Source: Paramecium tetraurelia (taxonomy: Eukaryota > Ciliophora > Oligohymenophorea > Peniculida > Parameciidae). Taken from it: 64,000 bases of DNA. Below are positions 25,824-38,878 of this stretch, piece by piece (the stretch's first letter is position 1; each line of letters opens with the position of its first letter). The position numbers were made by a program, and so were the translations under genes. The DNA is taken from positions 63,796-127,795 of the forward strand of contig NW_001798990.1 in assembly GCF_000165425.1 (NCBI RefSeq). Reading direction: 5' to 3'. The notes below the pieces were generated by a model. The model worked only from the letters and a program-made list of their open reading frames with translations. It was not told the origin of the DNA and searched no databases.

Positions 25824-28493
25824 ATGTCACAAAACCCATATTCATAAGCTCTTAAATATAGTATGGACCAATCTTTTGTTCCAAATGTAGAAAACAAGGA
25901 AGTATCAATCACCAATATAGCTGTAAAAAATTGAGTTATTTAATTAGGATATTGATCATCCAGATAAAATCATACCTTTGTTGGAATAAACCTTCAAAAG
26001 TGGATAAATCTACATAGATTAAGGATACTCAAATTTGATATCGCTCAACCCTTTTCAAGATACAAAGCATTTGAGTGACTCGAATATCCAAAATCATAAG
26101 AAGGATTACCTGAAATTAAGTAAGAATGTTTATTAATTTTAATAGCCAATTCACAATTAAGCTTGTCTAAACCTCATCTCTATAAATTGGCCGAACTAGC
26201 TAAATAAGCTTGCTTTTCTTCATCAAACATAAACAACACATGTTCTATACTGACCTAGGGAATTAGTGGATCTGGCAAGACAGTATCAGCTAAGGGTATA
26301 TTGCACTACGTAGCAGCACTTTCTAGCAGTGGATTATTTACCTCCACTACCCTTAACAAAGTTGAAATTGAGTAAAGGATTATTGCTTCAGATATTATTT
26401 TTGAGGCTTTTGGAAATGCAAAAACATAAAAGAACTCAAATTCATCGAGATTTGGAAAGGTTGTTTCAATTTAATTCGAGAACCAAAAGAACCCAAAGAA
26501 CCAAAAGATAATTAGTGGTAAAATAGTAACAACACTTTTTGAAAGGACCAGATTAAATCAAAAAGGATTTATGGATAGAAACTTTCATATCTTTTACTAA
26601 TTATTTGAAGCTTTTCATAAAACTGAAGAAATAAGTACTTATTAAATTTATCACACTAGAAAACTTTGCATAATAGCATGAGGAAGATATCGAATTTAAA
26701 TATGATCTTGATTAATTGATAAAGGAAATAGAGAAGTTAGCACTTGATACTGAGTTTATGCTTCTTGGAACTCAAAATTAATTCATGTCCAGCTAGGATG
26801 ATTAATATGGTAAATAAGAAGAGGATTAAGCGTAGGCTGATGAAGATTTTTACAAGTTTATGAAACTCTTGTAAGCTTTTGGTGATCTTGATTTTACTCT
26901 GGAAGAAGTGGTAAGCATATTTTAATGTGTTGCTGGACTCATTCATTTGAAAGAAGATAACTATTAAAAAGCTGAAGAATTGTTGTAGATTCCAAATCTA
27001 AAGTAGACCATAGATAAAAATATTGAAACTGGATAGAGCAGGAAACTGTGTGCAGAATCGATCATCAATGGGATTATTATGGATTTCTACTATAAATTAT
27101 TCATGTGGATCTAAAATAGAGTAAATAGCAATATCTCCCAAGATTTTGATCCTAATAAGAAATACATCTTAAATATTTTCGATAGTTTTGGATTTGAAAT
27201 ATTTAAGAATTAGGAGTAAGTTTAACAAAATCTATTCGAATAGTTGACGCTAAACTATATAAATGAGAAGTTATAGAACTTGTTTTATTAATAGATTGTT
27301 GATAATGCACAAAGTAAATATATATTATTACATCAATAGAAAAATTCAATTCTGAAGGTTTGACTATTATTCCACCAGATTTTCAAAAAAATGATAGAAT
27401 TATCTTTGCGATAGAGGATGTGATTTTCAAAAATTTAAAGGATAGCAACCTATTGTCAAGAAAAACTGACTATTTTAAGGATGCAATTAGAAAAAGTATT
27501 CCAGAAAAGGGGGTTTAGGATATTTTGATTGATGAAAGTTCATTGAAAAAAAAATAAGGATCATTAACATAAAGCTAAATTACTCACAAATTTTAATCTA
27601 ATATTCTTGGTATCAGACACACTGGAGGTGAAATCTATTATTAACTTGATTGTTTCCTTTCAAGTAACAAGTACATGGTTAGTCAGGAAATATAGAATAT
27701 CAACCAATTGAGTTAAAATTAAATCATAAAGTCATTTACTCAATAATTTTAAAACCAAACAGTGGCTGATACTACTTAAAAAGAGATTAATGATATAATT
27801 CAAACGTTTAAGAAGTCTGAAACTTGGTTTGTTAAATGCTTCTAAACAAATTATGACTAAAAAAGTGGATATTTTAATGTAGATGAAATGAAAGAACAGC
27901 TAAGTTATAGTGGATTAGATTAGTGTGCTAATATGTTATGTTAAACATATTTCTTAAGCATACCCAAGGAAGAATTCTTTAACACTTATATAAAGCTCAA
28001 TCCTCAAAGTCAAAATGTGGGTCATTTGGTAGACTTTATAAATGAGCAAATGAGATAGTCAAAAGAATATACCACCATTTAACCCTTATAAGTCGGGTTA
28101 AATAATATACTGATAAAGGAGTAAGCAAAGAGAAAGCTTGATTAAGAGATATAATACATTATACATTGGGAATCGGATTAACAATATAGAACATGCTCAT
28201 TATAGCATGATGAATAAATTGAATATCTATAATAACAACTTTAAAAAGAAACTTAAGAATTACTTAAATCTCTTGAAATGAAAGATGAGGTAATTAAAGG
28301 TCTGAACAAGAAACTTAAGGATAAAGAAGATAGTGAAAAGAAATTGATTGAGTTGATTTAGGCGAGCTTCAAATTTAACAATGAGTTATAAAAAGAGTTT
28401 GAAAAACTCACTCAAAATAACAATAATCACGTTACGCAATTAAATTAGCCTATATAGAACCTATAAGAATAAGAAAACTACTAAGGTTAGTGA
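25824..28493 (+). CDS. Myosin heavy chain (divergent ciliate class)
   Basis: About 855 residues with four introns (25923-25947, 26120-26145, 26635-26659, 27314-27339). The motor domain shows the P-loop GISGSGKT at residues 129-136 (canonical myosin has GESGAGKT), a preceding HLYKLAELA helix, an AFGNAKT-type switch I region, and ILNIFDSFGFEIF as the switch II/relay segment (canonical DIxGFE, here DSFGFE). The motor hydrolyses ATP to move on actin. The P-loop and switch II substitutions make it divergent, so its activity is uncertain. The last 130 residues form a Glu/Lys/Gln-rich coiled coil. No IQ motif is obvious. The gene is intact. Confidence 0.85.
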
Positions 28494-28707
28494 AGTAAAT
28501 AATTTGGATTCAAAATCTAATGAAATTATATATAATTAAATCCAATATATATGAATTAAATTTTATGGCATTTTAATAATATTGAAGTTTATATAATGAT
28601 TACTTCCAAGAATTCTAATAAAATTCTCATACATTTAGATATCAAAACAAACTATACGTTGCGGATTTATTACCAAAATCAATTGGTTTAATGATTAATA
28701 TATTTAA

Positions 28708-28968
28708 ATGCACTCATTTTACAAATTAGCATTCCAGACACTTTCGAATTTCCACTCTATGGGATTAGTAAGTGATGAGGAGAAGTCATACCTCAAAGAC
28801 ATGATAATTAATTGGTCTAATCCTTAACTCAATGCTTCTTAGGATTAGATGTCAGTTTTACTTCTTCGAAATATTTTGGTTCTTAGAAACTAAGTCAAAC
28901 AAGGATGTTCGATATAGAAAGTCCTGTGCTTGATTGAGGAAGAAACCGATGAAGATGATAATTTTTGA
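28708..28968 (+). CDS. Small acidic-tailed protein
   Basis: An 86-residue single-exon ORF beginning MHSFYKLAFQTLSNFHSMG and ending in an acidic run (EEETDEDDNF). Amino-acid use resembles the neighbouring real genes, with helical Leu/Asn-rich text and a TGA stop. No family was recognised. A length of 87 codons without TGA is not conclusive in this AT-rich code. Confidence 0.5.
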
Positions 28969-29707
28969 TTATATTTAACTACTTCTATATCTTTTTATGC
29001 TAAAAACATCTATCATTATATTCAATGACAGTAAGTATATGCTATCTGATGTATTATTTAGTGTTGAATTCTAACTAGAAAATACTTTCTATATAATTCT
29101 CATTATAGTATGTATAGTAATTATATCGATGGAAGTATTATATTGTTTTCCTATTCCTATAGTTTGAGCAATCTAACATTAAGATTTTAAGTATTAGATC
29201 TTGAGTTATAAAAAATGCTTGAATACTGATTGATAACCAACTCAAGATGAACAGAATAAGACGACAAGCTTAGGTTAATTGATATTTGTTTAATAATGGA
29301 AAATTTAGATGATACATTGAATGATGATTATTCCTATATCTAGGTAAAAATTACAAATAAATTAATTTTTTTTGAATAATTTAACAACGTTTTATTCATA
29401 AAATTAGAAATATAAATGAGTAGGATAATATGAATTTAGAGCTAAAGGGGGATAAATAAAATTGAAATTAATTTTGATGATCCTTTAATCTGAAAAATTT
29501 GATTAAGGAGTGAGAGTATTAATATCCAAGAGAGTTTAAGTTGATTCTACAATACTCTATTTAGTCAAGGCATTAATTTCTACTACCAGTAACAGTTTTA
29601 CCTTAATTTTGTAGACAATAAAATTCTAGATGCATTTACAGGAAGTGATTTATTTTATTTGGTGATTTCTTACAAGTAATGTTAAATAAAATTATAAATT
29701 TAATAAT
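28969..29707. other. Intergenic region
   Basis: About 740 bp with only very short open segments. Nothing was recognised. Confidence 0.45.
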
Positions 29708-30832
29708 ATGTAATATAATAGATTAGGAAACACAGGATTGCTTGTATCTTGTTTGGGGTTTGGGAACATGATTAACTTTTAGCCAGAGGACGAAGAAGTG
29801 AATATTGCAATAATCAAAAGAGCATTTGAGGCTGGAATCAACTTTTTTGATACTGCAGAATTGTATGAGTTGTGATGAGTATGATAGTTATCAACATGGG
29901 GAAGCAGAGAAGTAATTAGGTAGATCAATAAAGAAACTTAATTTACCACGGGAGAGACTGGTGATCACAACAAAGGTGTTCATTAATCAGACACCAGGAG
30001 GTAATTGATTAGGTAGTTATTGTGTAGGATTGAATGTTAATAGAATGTGCACTTTGAGCAGGAAACATATTATTGAGGCAGTGAATACAAGTTTACAAAA
30101 TTTGTAATTGGATTATGTGGATGTTGTTTTTGCACATTAATTTGATACAGACACACCAACAGATGAGATTGTTAGGGGATTTAATTAATTGATAGAAGAT
30201 GGGAAGGCTTTCTATTGGGCGACGAGCAATTGGAATTCAGCATAGATTTAGGAAGCAATTAATTATGCTGATTTACATGGACTTATTAGACCAATAGCAG
30301 AATAAGGAGAATATCATATGTTACAGAGGAGTTAGTTTGAATTTGATTTGGTAGGTTTGTATGAGAAATACAATTATGGTACAACCATTTACAGTCCTCT
30401 GTGTGGTGGATTCTTGACAGGGAAATACTTGGATGGAATACCAGAGGATAGTAGATGTGCTAAGGATAATGGATGGATGACTAAGGAGAGAGCTCAGAAT
30501 AGATGGTTATTGAAATACAGTAAGAATAAATATAATGAATAGTCAAGAATCCTAAGAATGTGGAAGGAGTCAAGAAGATAGTGGAGTTGGCAAAAGAGTT
30601 GAATGTGACACCAGCCCAATTGGTGCTGGCTTGGACGATGAGAAATAAGGACATTAATGTGGCCATAACAGGTGCACGAACAGTGGCACAATTGGAGGAA
30701 TCTTTGGGGAGTGTTGAATTGTTAAAGAGATTTGACGAGAAATTGGATGAGAGATTGGAGATGATTTTTGAGAACACTCCTAAACAAGACTTGAATTACA
30801 GAACTTTTTAATAAAATAGAAGGAGGAGATGA
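29708..30832 (+). CDS. Aldo-keto reductase, potassium-channel beta-subunit-like
   Basis: About 349 residues with introns at 29863-29887 (25 nt), 30001-30027 (27 nt) and 30520-30542 (23 nt). The N-terminus [18 protein letters not shown], the FFDTAEFYQHGEAE active-site region (Asp and Tyr), LVITTKVF (catalytic Lys) and the DVVFAHQFD strand are typical of AKR family 6, which includes Shaker-channel beta subunits. The NADPH-binding region near [13 protein letters not shown] is conserved. It probably reduces aldehydes or ketones with NADPH in the cytosol. Coupling to a K+ channel is possible but not shown by the sequence. All catalytic residues seen are intact. Confidence 0.92.
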
Positions 30833-30920
30833 GAGATGATGATCTAGAATCTAAAATATCATATGATTGTTCATATTTAATATTGGCTGAAGAGATTCGT
30901 TTTTTGTTTTAATTATATTA

Positions 30921-32062
30921 ATGAAATCAACATTAGTTGTTTTACTCATAGTAGTGGCCTCAGCCTCTACAGTTGCAGACATCACATAGAGATTATCCAA
31001 TTATGCTGATCATCCCTTTGGATCTTCAATGATCAATTTAGTGAGTGTCAACATGAAGACAGGTGGATCTCTCAATGAACTCAAACAACTGTTATAGCAA
31101 ATTAAAGATGAATTAATTGCACTCACCTAATTGTAAGACCAAGAGAATGCCACTTTCACCAGAAGATCATAAGTTGATTTAGCCAAACTCCAAGCCACAT
31201 TAGAATAAGCACAATCAGACCTTGATAATTAGAGACAAGAATAAGCCAGTCTCTCCAATGAATTAACTACACTCTAGACTAGAGTTAAAGAGGATTAAGC
31301 TGCATTAGACAGAAATGGCAGAGGCTCCAATGATGCTTAGGCTAGATTAGATTCAGAAAATGCAGATTTCGCTACAAAATTCTAAGATTACAGTGATGCC
31401 ATATTAGCATGCAAAGAAGCTTAGAGATTGCTATTAAATTTAAGAGGAGAAGGAGCTTCCCTCATTTAATTGACGTAATTAATGTGATTATCAACTTAGA
31501 CAAGACACTAAATCCAATTTAATTTAAACCAAAGAGAACTTCCAAAAAATCAAGGAGATTCTTGAAGCTCACACCAAGAAGAGTTCTCTCACCTTGTTTT
31601 AACCCATCATTGAAGGATTAGCAGAAATGACTACCAAGGTCAATCCTGAAACTTTGAACAATGTTCTTAGTCTTGTCGCTAGGTTGATCACTGCTTTACA
31701 AGAAGGCCAAGATCAATTGGAATCCAATCACAAGACTCAAGTCGATAATCTCAGTAGATTGGGGGATGATTTGAGAAACGAGAAACAAACCTTATAAGTG
31801 TCTTTGGCCACTGCTAACAATAGATTGAAGGAGATCTAATCAAGATTAAATGAATTGGATGGATTGATTAATATTTCAAATGCCATCGTTGAAGTGACTT
31901 AACTCAACATCCAAGATGCTACCAGAATCAATGAATTAGAAGATCAAGAATACAGCAATCAAAAAGTTAGCAGGTACAATATTGTAATTAATAAATAGAT
32001 AAACTGAAATCGACATCGTTGATAGATTAATAGAATATATTAACCAAAAACTATAGGAATGA
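30921..32062 (+). CDS. Trichocyst matrix protein
   Basis: About 363 residues, with introns at 31475-31499 and 31974-31998 (25 nt each). A signal peptide (MKSTLVVLLIVVASASTVA) is followed by long Gln/Leu/Asp/Ala-rich coiled coils on both sides of a central spacer near residue 190. This is the layout of Paramecium trichocyst matrix protein precursors, which are cleaved into two polypeptides and packed as a crystal in the secretory granule. Cysteines are few, as in the family. Higher G/C codon use suggests high expression. It begins 88 bp after the reductase gene. Confidence 0.85.
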
Positions 32063-32157
32063 TTTATACATATAATATGCATTATATTTATTTAAATAGG
32101 ATATTATTAAGTTATTATTGGCTTGCAAATTATACTAAATAAAATAAATAATAGAAA

Positions 32158-32782
32158 ATGTATAACTATCAATAATAAACAGGTCCTGGAAGACTGATTT
32201 TCAACAACCTAAGACCTTTGGCTGCTGTTAAATATTTGAATCAAAACAATCTTAAGTCCATCATCTACCCCTTGAGGAAACCTAAACCCCCTGCTTCTAA
32301 TAATAACATGTTCAGGAATCAACCCACAAAGGGAGAATTATTTTTCGATCCAGTCAATCATGAGGGCGGTCAACCTTTGTGCACTTTGTCAATGGGAGAT
32401 TACAAGGAGGATGGAACATGTTTAAACTGCAAATAGAAATGTAAGCATTATTCACCATTAACAAGACCCCCTAAACTAATGGTATTATGATCTCTCTCTT
32501 GCAATGATTATCATGCAATTTAGGAACAACCAAAACAAAAGGGATATCATTGAATGCGTCAAATATTACGATGATGGAGAATATGAAATACTCTACACAG
32601 ATTATTAGGAAGCACAAGAGACTGACCAATACTTGAACAACGACCCTATCATCGATGAGTTGATTGGAGTCCAAAAGGAGATCCTTCAAAAAGTTGGAAA
32701 CAATCAAAATGTCATTCTAGAACAAAGTCCAGATCTGATCGAGAATTTCACCAAAATCATAGAGAGTGCCTTATAATAATGA
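32158..32782 (+). CDS. Unknown protein of 199 residues
   Basis: Two exons joined by a 25-nt intron at 32441-32465 that ends AAG, with an unbroken frame from the ATG at 32158 to the TGA at 32780-32782. The first half is Pro/Asn-rich and contains ELFFDPVNHEGGQPLC and a CLNCK pair that could bind a metal. The second half is acidic and helical. It starts 95 bp after a trichocyst matrix gene. No family was recognised. The paired cysteines (CTLSMG...CLNC) are the only suggestive feature. Confidence 0.65.
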
Positions 32783-32798
32783 TAGATATATATATCAA

Positions 32799-33229
32799 AG
32801 GATCAAATAAATTAATCAAACCTCTTTCTTCTCCGAACTTCCAACTCCGAAATATCTTGCTTATGTATTTGATTCAAAGACTTATCAGCTTATTCTTCGT
32901 CCTCCTTCATTTGATTCCACTCGGATTTCTGATCAAAAGTCAACTTAATTTCAAAGGTCTCCACATTCTGGATGATCTCCTTCTGTTTCTGAAGTGAAAT
33001 ATATTCATAATCAGCCACCAATCTCAAATTATATTTTAATAATTTAATCGACAGCCAAACATATCCTTAATTGCATAGAGCCAAATACTCCAATTTGCTG
33101 TTCTTTACTCTCTTCCCAACTATCCTCTGAATTTCCAATTTCTACATCCTTAAAATAATTTGTCTAATCAACCAAATACACAGCAATTCGCTCTTCATTG
33201 AATAATGCTTGTGAATATTTGTACCCCAT
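32799..33229 (-). CDS. Small unknown protein (splice model unresolved)
   Basis: The minus strand opens with MGYKYSQALFNEERIAVYL from the ATG at 33229 and ends in another frame with a charged helical tail (KQKEIIQNVETFEIKL and RRRKRFDQF) at a TGA near 32799. Joining the frames needs an intron or shift of 1 modulo 3 between about 33160 and 33060. A short 19-nt GTA...CAG segment would do this but is shorter than other introns here. Composition is protein-like throughout. Function is unknown. Confidence 0.45.
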
Positions 33230-33290
33230 GCACAATTTTGTGATTTATCCTTTACTCCCTAAGAATTATTTAATATAAATAAAAATAGAT

Positions 33291-34307
33291 ATGCCAACAT
33301 GGTTTGAATTAATATCTCCTTTCTTAATCGGAGGTATATCAGGATGCACAGCCACAACCTTTGTCCAACCTATGGACACTGTGAAAGTGCGCATTCAAGT
33401 TCGAAGCGAACTCAAAGGACAAGGCCATAGTGTCAATGTCAGCACAATTGATATCGTAAAAGACATCATCAAAACTGAAGGGCCATTCGGATTTTACAAA
33501 GGGTTAGATATAATATTATATCACTAGAATTGGAGCTGCCTTGTTGAGACAAGTCACTTATGCTACAACTCGTTTGGGATTATATAGAGCCATCGATGAT
33601 CATTATAAAAGAACACATGGGAGAAGCATGATCTTCTGGGAAAGATGTTTAGCATCCTCATTTTCTGGTTTTGTTGGATCCATTGTTGGAAATCCAGCAG
33701 ATTTGTGTTTGGTCAGATTTCAAGCTGACACCCTCTTGCCAGAAGCCCAAAGAAGAAACTATAAAAATGTTTTTGACGCTCTCTATAGGATAGTTAGTGA
33801 GGAGGGACTCATCACTCTCTGGAGAGGATCCTTGCCAACAGTTATCAGAGCCATTGCCATGAACTTAAGTAATTCTACATCTCATTTTATTAGGCATGTT
33901 AACAACCTACGATCAAATCAAAGACATCATCGTATCACTCCATGGCAAAGGAAAGGAAGATTACATGGACAAATTACTGTATCTATTCCCCTCTAATCGC
34001 ATAGATCCTCTGCTGCAGCTGGTATCGGGTGTGCCATCGCCTCTTTGCCTCCTGACAATCTCAAAACTAAACTTTAAAGAATGAAGAAAGACCCCACCAC
34101 TGGACAATTCCCATACAAAAATATAGGAGACTGCTTCTTGAAAGTATCACCAATCTTAAATTCTAGACTATCTAAAGAGAAGGTGTCACTGGACTATGGG
34201 TTGGATTGCCAGTCTTTTACACAAGAGTCGGACCTCACGCTATGATTACTCTGTTAGTCTAAGATACATTGACTTAAATGTGGAATCCTCCAAAGAAGAA
34301 AAATTGA
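33291..34307 (+). CDS. Mitochondrial 2-oxoglutarate/malate carrier (SLC25A11-like)
   Basis: About 305 residues, the standard carrier length, with introns at 33503-33527 (25 nt, GTT donor), 33869-33893 (25 nt), 33979-34004 (26 nt) and 34144-34166 (23 nt). The three mitochondrial-carrier signatures are QPMDTVKVRIQ, NPADLCLVRFQ and LPPDNLKTKLQ. The stretch LLPEAQRRNYKNVFDALYRI followed by LWRGSLPTVIRA closely matches the oxoglutarate carrier, and VGPHAMITLL closes the last helix. It should exchange oxoglutarate for malate across the inner mitochondrial membrane. The second signature position PP instead of PF/PV in repeat three is a minor change. The gene is intact. Confidence 0.93.
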
Positions 34308-34372
34308 TATTAATCTAACAATTATCAAATTAGATCACAATCCCTAAGCAAATATACTTATAAACTAAATAA

Positions 34373-37300
34373 TCATTGATCTTCTTTAACTATGGCTTCT
34401 TCCTCCTCTATCTCTCCCAAATGTTTTACTTCAAGCTTATTTAATTTGTTCCGAATATAAAGTAATGATGAAGATACTACAATAAATACAACAACTCCCA
34501 AAGATACCATTATTAAAAGTAACTTAGTCTAAATAATGAATTTATAATTCTATTACCTATCCAGATCTATTATAAATATTTGCTTGAAAACTAACCCATT
34601 TCCCAAAGTCATTTGAAGCATTGAAGGTCATATTTTGTGTTTGAAATTCCTTGTCTTTAACCTTTATTGCCAGATATCTAGAAAGAGTCAAAGAACTTAA
34701 CAGAGGTCCATCTTACAAAATGATACCATATGAAAACTCATCATTCATCCTCTTAAAATGAAGAAAATCAAATAGTCTTGAAAATAACAGATAATTACAT
34801 TTAATGTTGTTCGAAAATATCTTGAATCCCCCTAGTATCTTTCTCAGCTTTTCCTTACCTTAACTAAACCTATCATACACAACCAATAGTTTTTATTTTT
34901 CGTCCAATGGATTTTAGTACACCAATCCGAAGAATCCCTGTGACTCCTCAGAGACTCTGATCTTACCATTAGCGTAGAAATATCCGTATTGCATATAAGC
35001 TCTAATGAATTCTAAATTAATAAGAGTGTCCTTATTAAAATACTCAATCGTTATTTCTAATTCATAGTGATGAAAATTCTGATTGGCCACAATGATCCTG
35101 TAAAATTACTTCTTTTCCTTTTGGCCTGCCTCGGCTACTATCAATGATTGTGGCACTATGTTAGAGGGTATGTCTGCGAATCCTAGTTCATAGAAAAAGG
35201 ATATCAGATCAGATGTATAAGCATCATCCTAAGGATAGGTGTATATGATAAATTCTATTATAATTTATATTGGTTACATGAGGAATTAGTCAGCAAAAAT
35301 AGCAGATAAGTATTATCATTATAGGCTACATCGAAACTAACAAAGACCTAACCTTTATCAGCTGTGAATTCTCTCGCATTGAGTGAATTTATGACTCTCA
35401 AATTATCCGTATAGTAATCCTCAATAGTTAGATTGAACATGTAAACATATTCAGTAACAACATCCAAAATAAACAGAATTTCATTTAACATTCTTATATG
35501 AGTGATTTGATTGATTACTAATGGAGAATAGAAAGGACCCATTGGGACAGGCAATGAACCTATAAATGAAGTAATGTAGAACTAAGCTGAGGATGTCGTA
35601 TTGCATACTGAAACTACTAATTTGGTCTTGGTTTCTTAAGTATTGCCAGTGATTGATGTGCATTTAGTCGATTTTTCAGGCAGAGGCAATGGGATATAAA
35701 ATTTGACCATACCAAAATTATCAATAGCGATAATACTCTATTCTTACTGTATTAAGACATAATCATAAGTGTGTTTAATCTGAGTAGTATTAGGAATTTA
35801 TGTTAAATATTGGTCATAATTGATGTTATTGATAAGTTCTAATTCCTTTTTACAAGAATAACAATTGATGGACCATTCGCTCACACTTCCATCAATGTAA
35901 TCATTGTATCCATCCAAATAGATGAAATCTTGAGCTAAATCCTCGTAGACTATTGTTTATGTTTCATTGATTAACAATGAAAGGTTGTATTGCTTTTCTG
36001 CGGTTTTCACATTGACATTTACATCCATTAACTTTGCATAACTTGTAAATCCTTAGAAGAGCACTTTAATTATTTTTGATTGAGATGACTTGAATTACAA
36101 AATGACTGAACTATACAGTTTTTATGCCTCAAACAGTTGAACCAAAAATATTTCATCATCCTGATTTTATATAATACTAAAATCAAGATTGTTAGTTTTT
36201 AAGAAGTATGTATGAAAGGATGCAATCTAGGGTTCATCCACTTTATAAACAATAATAACATCGGAGTAATTGGAATCCTTTGCTTATAAATAAAAATAGT
36301 TTTGAGAAAATGCCACTTATGAATTTGTTGTGTTTGTGATCGTGAAATCATATTTAGGTAATACTTTTTCGTTATAATAGAAATTTTATTAGACTAAATT
36401 GATAATCATGATCTAGTTGTACTGTAATGTAATGATCCGATTTCTGATCACTTATAAGACAGTGTCAAATTATTAATTAAATTTTACGAATGCAATTTAA
36501 TTGGATTTGTTGGAATCTCTTTAAACCTGGGTCTATGACGATTAAACCTAAATTAGTGGAAATGTAGAGGTTGTAAATGTTGATATTCGTTTTAACATTA
36601 AATATGTTGATGGATCTGCTACTATTTATAAGATCCTCTAATTCAAGCGAAGTAATCTCAAACACCTTCTCTAGACTACAAGTGATGGATGATTTAAACA
36701 CTGGCAAGAATATCTAGATTAAATGTGTTCATACCTGAATCTTATTATTCTCCAATTCTACTAAGTATTTCTCTAAGTGCAATTTGATGGTCTAGATATT
36801 ATACTGGGAGTCGATGAAACAATTGGTTGCAATGAATCTGGCATTATTCTCAATATAGAGATCTGCTCTCTTATCCTATCTTATAACAAAGCATTCAGTT
36901 GAACATGTCAACCCTGTGACAATTTGCAAGATTGGATTGGCATATTTGATGCTTTGTCTGTAGTTGCAATTAATTTCTTTGTCGCTATCAAAGATGACGC
37001 AATTGAAAATTTGTAGAGTCAAGTCTTTCCATTAGACTATTTGAATATACTGATTCTCAGCAGCAATCCTGAAGGCTCGATTAAAAATAATAGAATAGAT
37101 GTCCATCGTTTAGGCATAGGAGATCCTAAAATGGTCTTTGAATTTGATCCTCTCAAAATCATCCTCATTAGATTTCCTGTTTGTCTCCGTGGATGATGTA
37201 TTATATAGGTAATAGTCAACATTAGGACCAATCACAAAGTTATTCAGGTATAAATTATTGATACTTTTATTTAATACAATTACGGAGGCATCGAGTTCCT

Positions 37301-38742
37301 ATTTGTCATAAATATCTTAGGTTCCCTCTTCCAATTTATTAACTTAGAATGTGAAATTGCATAGGGATTCCATCTCCAGAGAAGGAAATGAGGCTTAAAT
37401 CTCAATGACATCACCAAAACATTAACCATCATCAATAGTTATATATGAAACTTGTGGTGTTATGATGAAGATGGACTTGTTGTTAATTGCATAGACGTGA
37501 TCTAAATTAATAATTCATCATACTGTTTAGACTATCGAAATAGAAGAGTTCGTTTTAGGATGTGATTTCAATAGTTTTATATAGATTGGATGTTTAATCA
37601 TCCATCTGAGAGTAGATATCCATAAAATACTTCTTAGTGTTATTATTTTTGGTTCCTATGATAAAACTGTATTTATCATTGTGGAATATTTTAGAAAAAG
37701 TCATGTTTTTTTATAGTTTGTACATCTGAATGATTTTGTAGGTTTAATCATCAAACAAGTTCACTTTGAAGATGTCTAAGGTAATGGTAGAGCCCAAGAG
37801 TACACTATGATATCCATTTTGTTCAATGTACACACTGAAGACATCGAAGATATCATTCATATTCCAACAGTATTGATTGATGTAATTCTTAATTAAACAC
37901 AAGCCGAGTTCTTTTGATAGGAAGTAGAGAGCAGAGTTGTAAATGAGGAAATCGAATAGATTTAATGACTCGATTTGATAGACTTGTTTGTCAATTCTCG
38001 TAGAAACAATCAGTTCTTTGGATGTAATGTTTATGGTGTAGATGTCAATTCGACTATCATTCAGAACATTGATCATTTTATAAAAACTCAATAGGTCCTC
38101 GTTGATGTAATTTATAATTCCTGCTCTATGAATTATGATATCAATTACTAGATTGAACCCAATTCATTTGTTTGTAGAAAATGGATTTAAGTTTATTGCG
38201 AAGTTGCATTAATCAGAAAGATATTTGATTGCTTCCTGGTTTTGTGGTTACATTCGACCAAACCCATATTCAATCTCATGCAGAGAACATTGTAGCACAT
38301 CATGTTCTACATGATAAGTCAATATTAATACTATATCGATTCTAAAGGTGGTATTGTAGATTAAGATGGAAAGAGTATCGCTGATATTATAAAATTGTAT
38401 TGTGGCTTGATAATTTAAGACATGCATTTACACTATCTGTCCGAGTTCTAGAATAATAATAATAAATTTCATTTTATTACAAACTCCACTCTTAGGGTCA
38501 TAGCATAAACTATATTCTGAGTACTCTGATGAAGTTTAGTTCAAGAAGCTGATATTGTTGTAGCGTATCTTATTCTCCAGACAATCATTAGAGGATGAAT
38601 ATTGAAGTTACTTACCGTATATGTAATTTTACAAATCTAATTTTAAAGTTTCTCCAGGAGATAAATATATCGTCTAATCCTTATACTTCTAGTAGCACTA
38701 GCAATATATTTCGTGGAAGAGAAAGTAGATGATCAAATACAT
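34373..38742 (-). CDS. Very large type I surface protein
   Basis: About 4.37 kb on the minus strand encoding roughly 1400 residues. The start at 38742 gives a signal peptide (MYLIIYFLFHEIYC). The long ectodomain has alternating hydrophobic strands and scattered Asn-rich sites. A single transmembrane helix (LLLIMVSLGVVVFIVVSSSL) is followed by a short acidic cytoplasmic tail ending EEEEAIVKEDQ. Introns were placed at 34529-34556 (28 nt), 35255-35277 (23 nt) and 36714-36734 (21 nt). The remaining length is not a multiple of three, so at least one more intron is undetected. The strand-rich ectodomain could be propeller-like. No named domain was recognised. Confidence 0.75.
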
Positions 38743-38878
38743 AAAGGTTGCCGATATAGGAGCTTTTTAAAATTTAATAATATAATGACATATAATTAAG
38801 ATAAATTAATTACACATAATTAAGATCAAATAAGCCACCTATCCATTTATAAAATATCTAAATAAATAATAAATTCAA

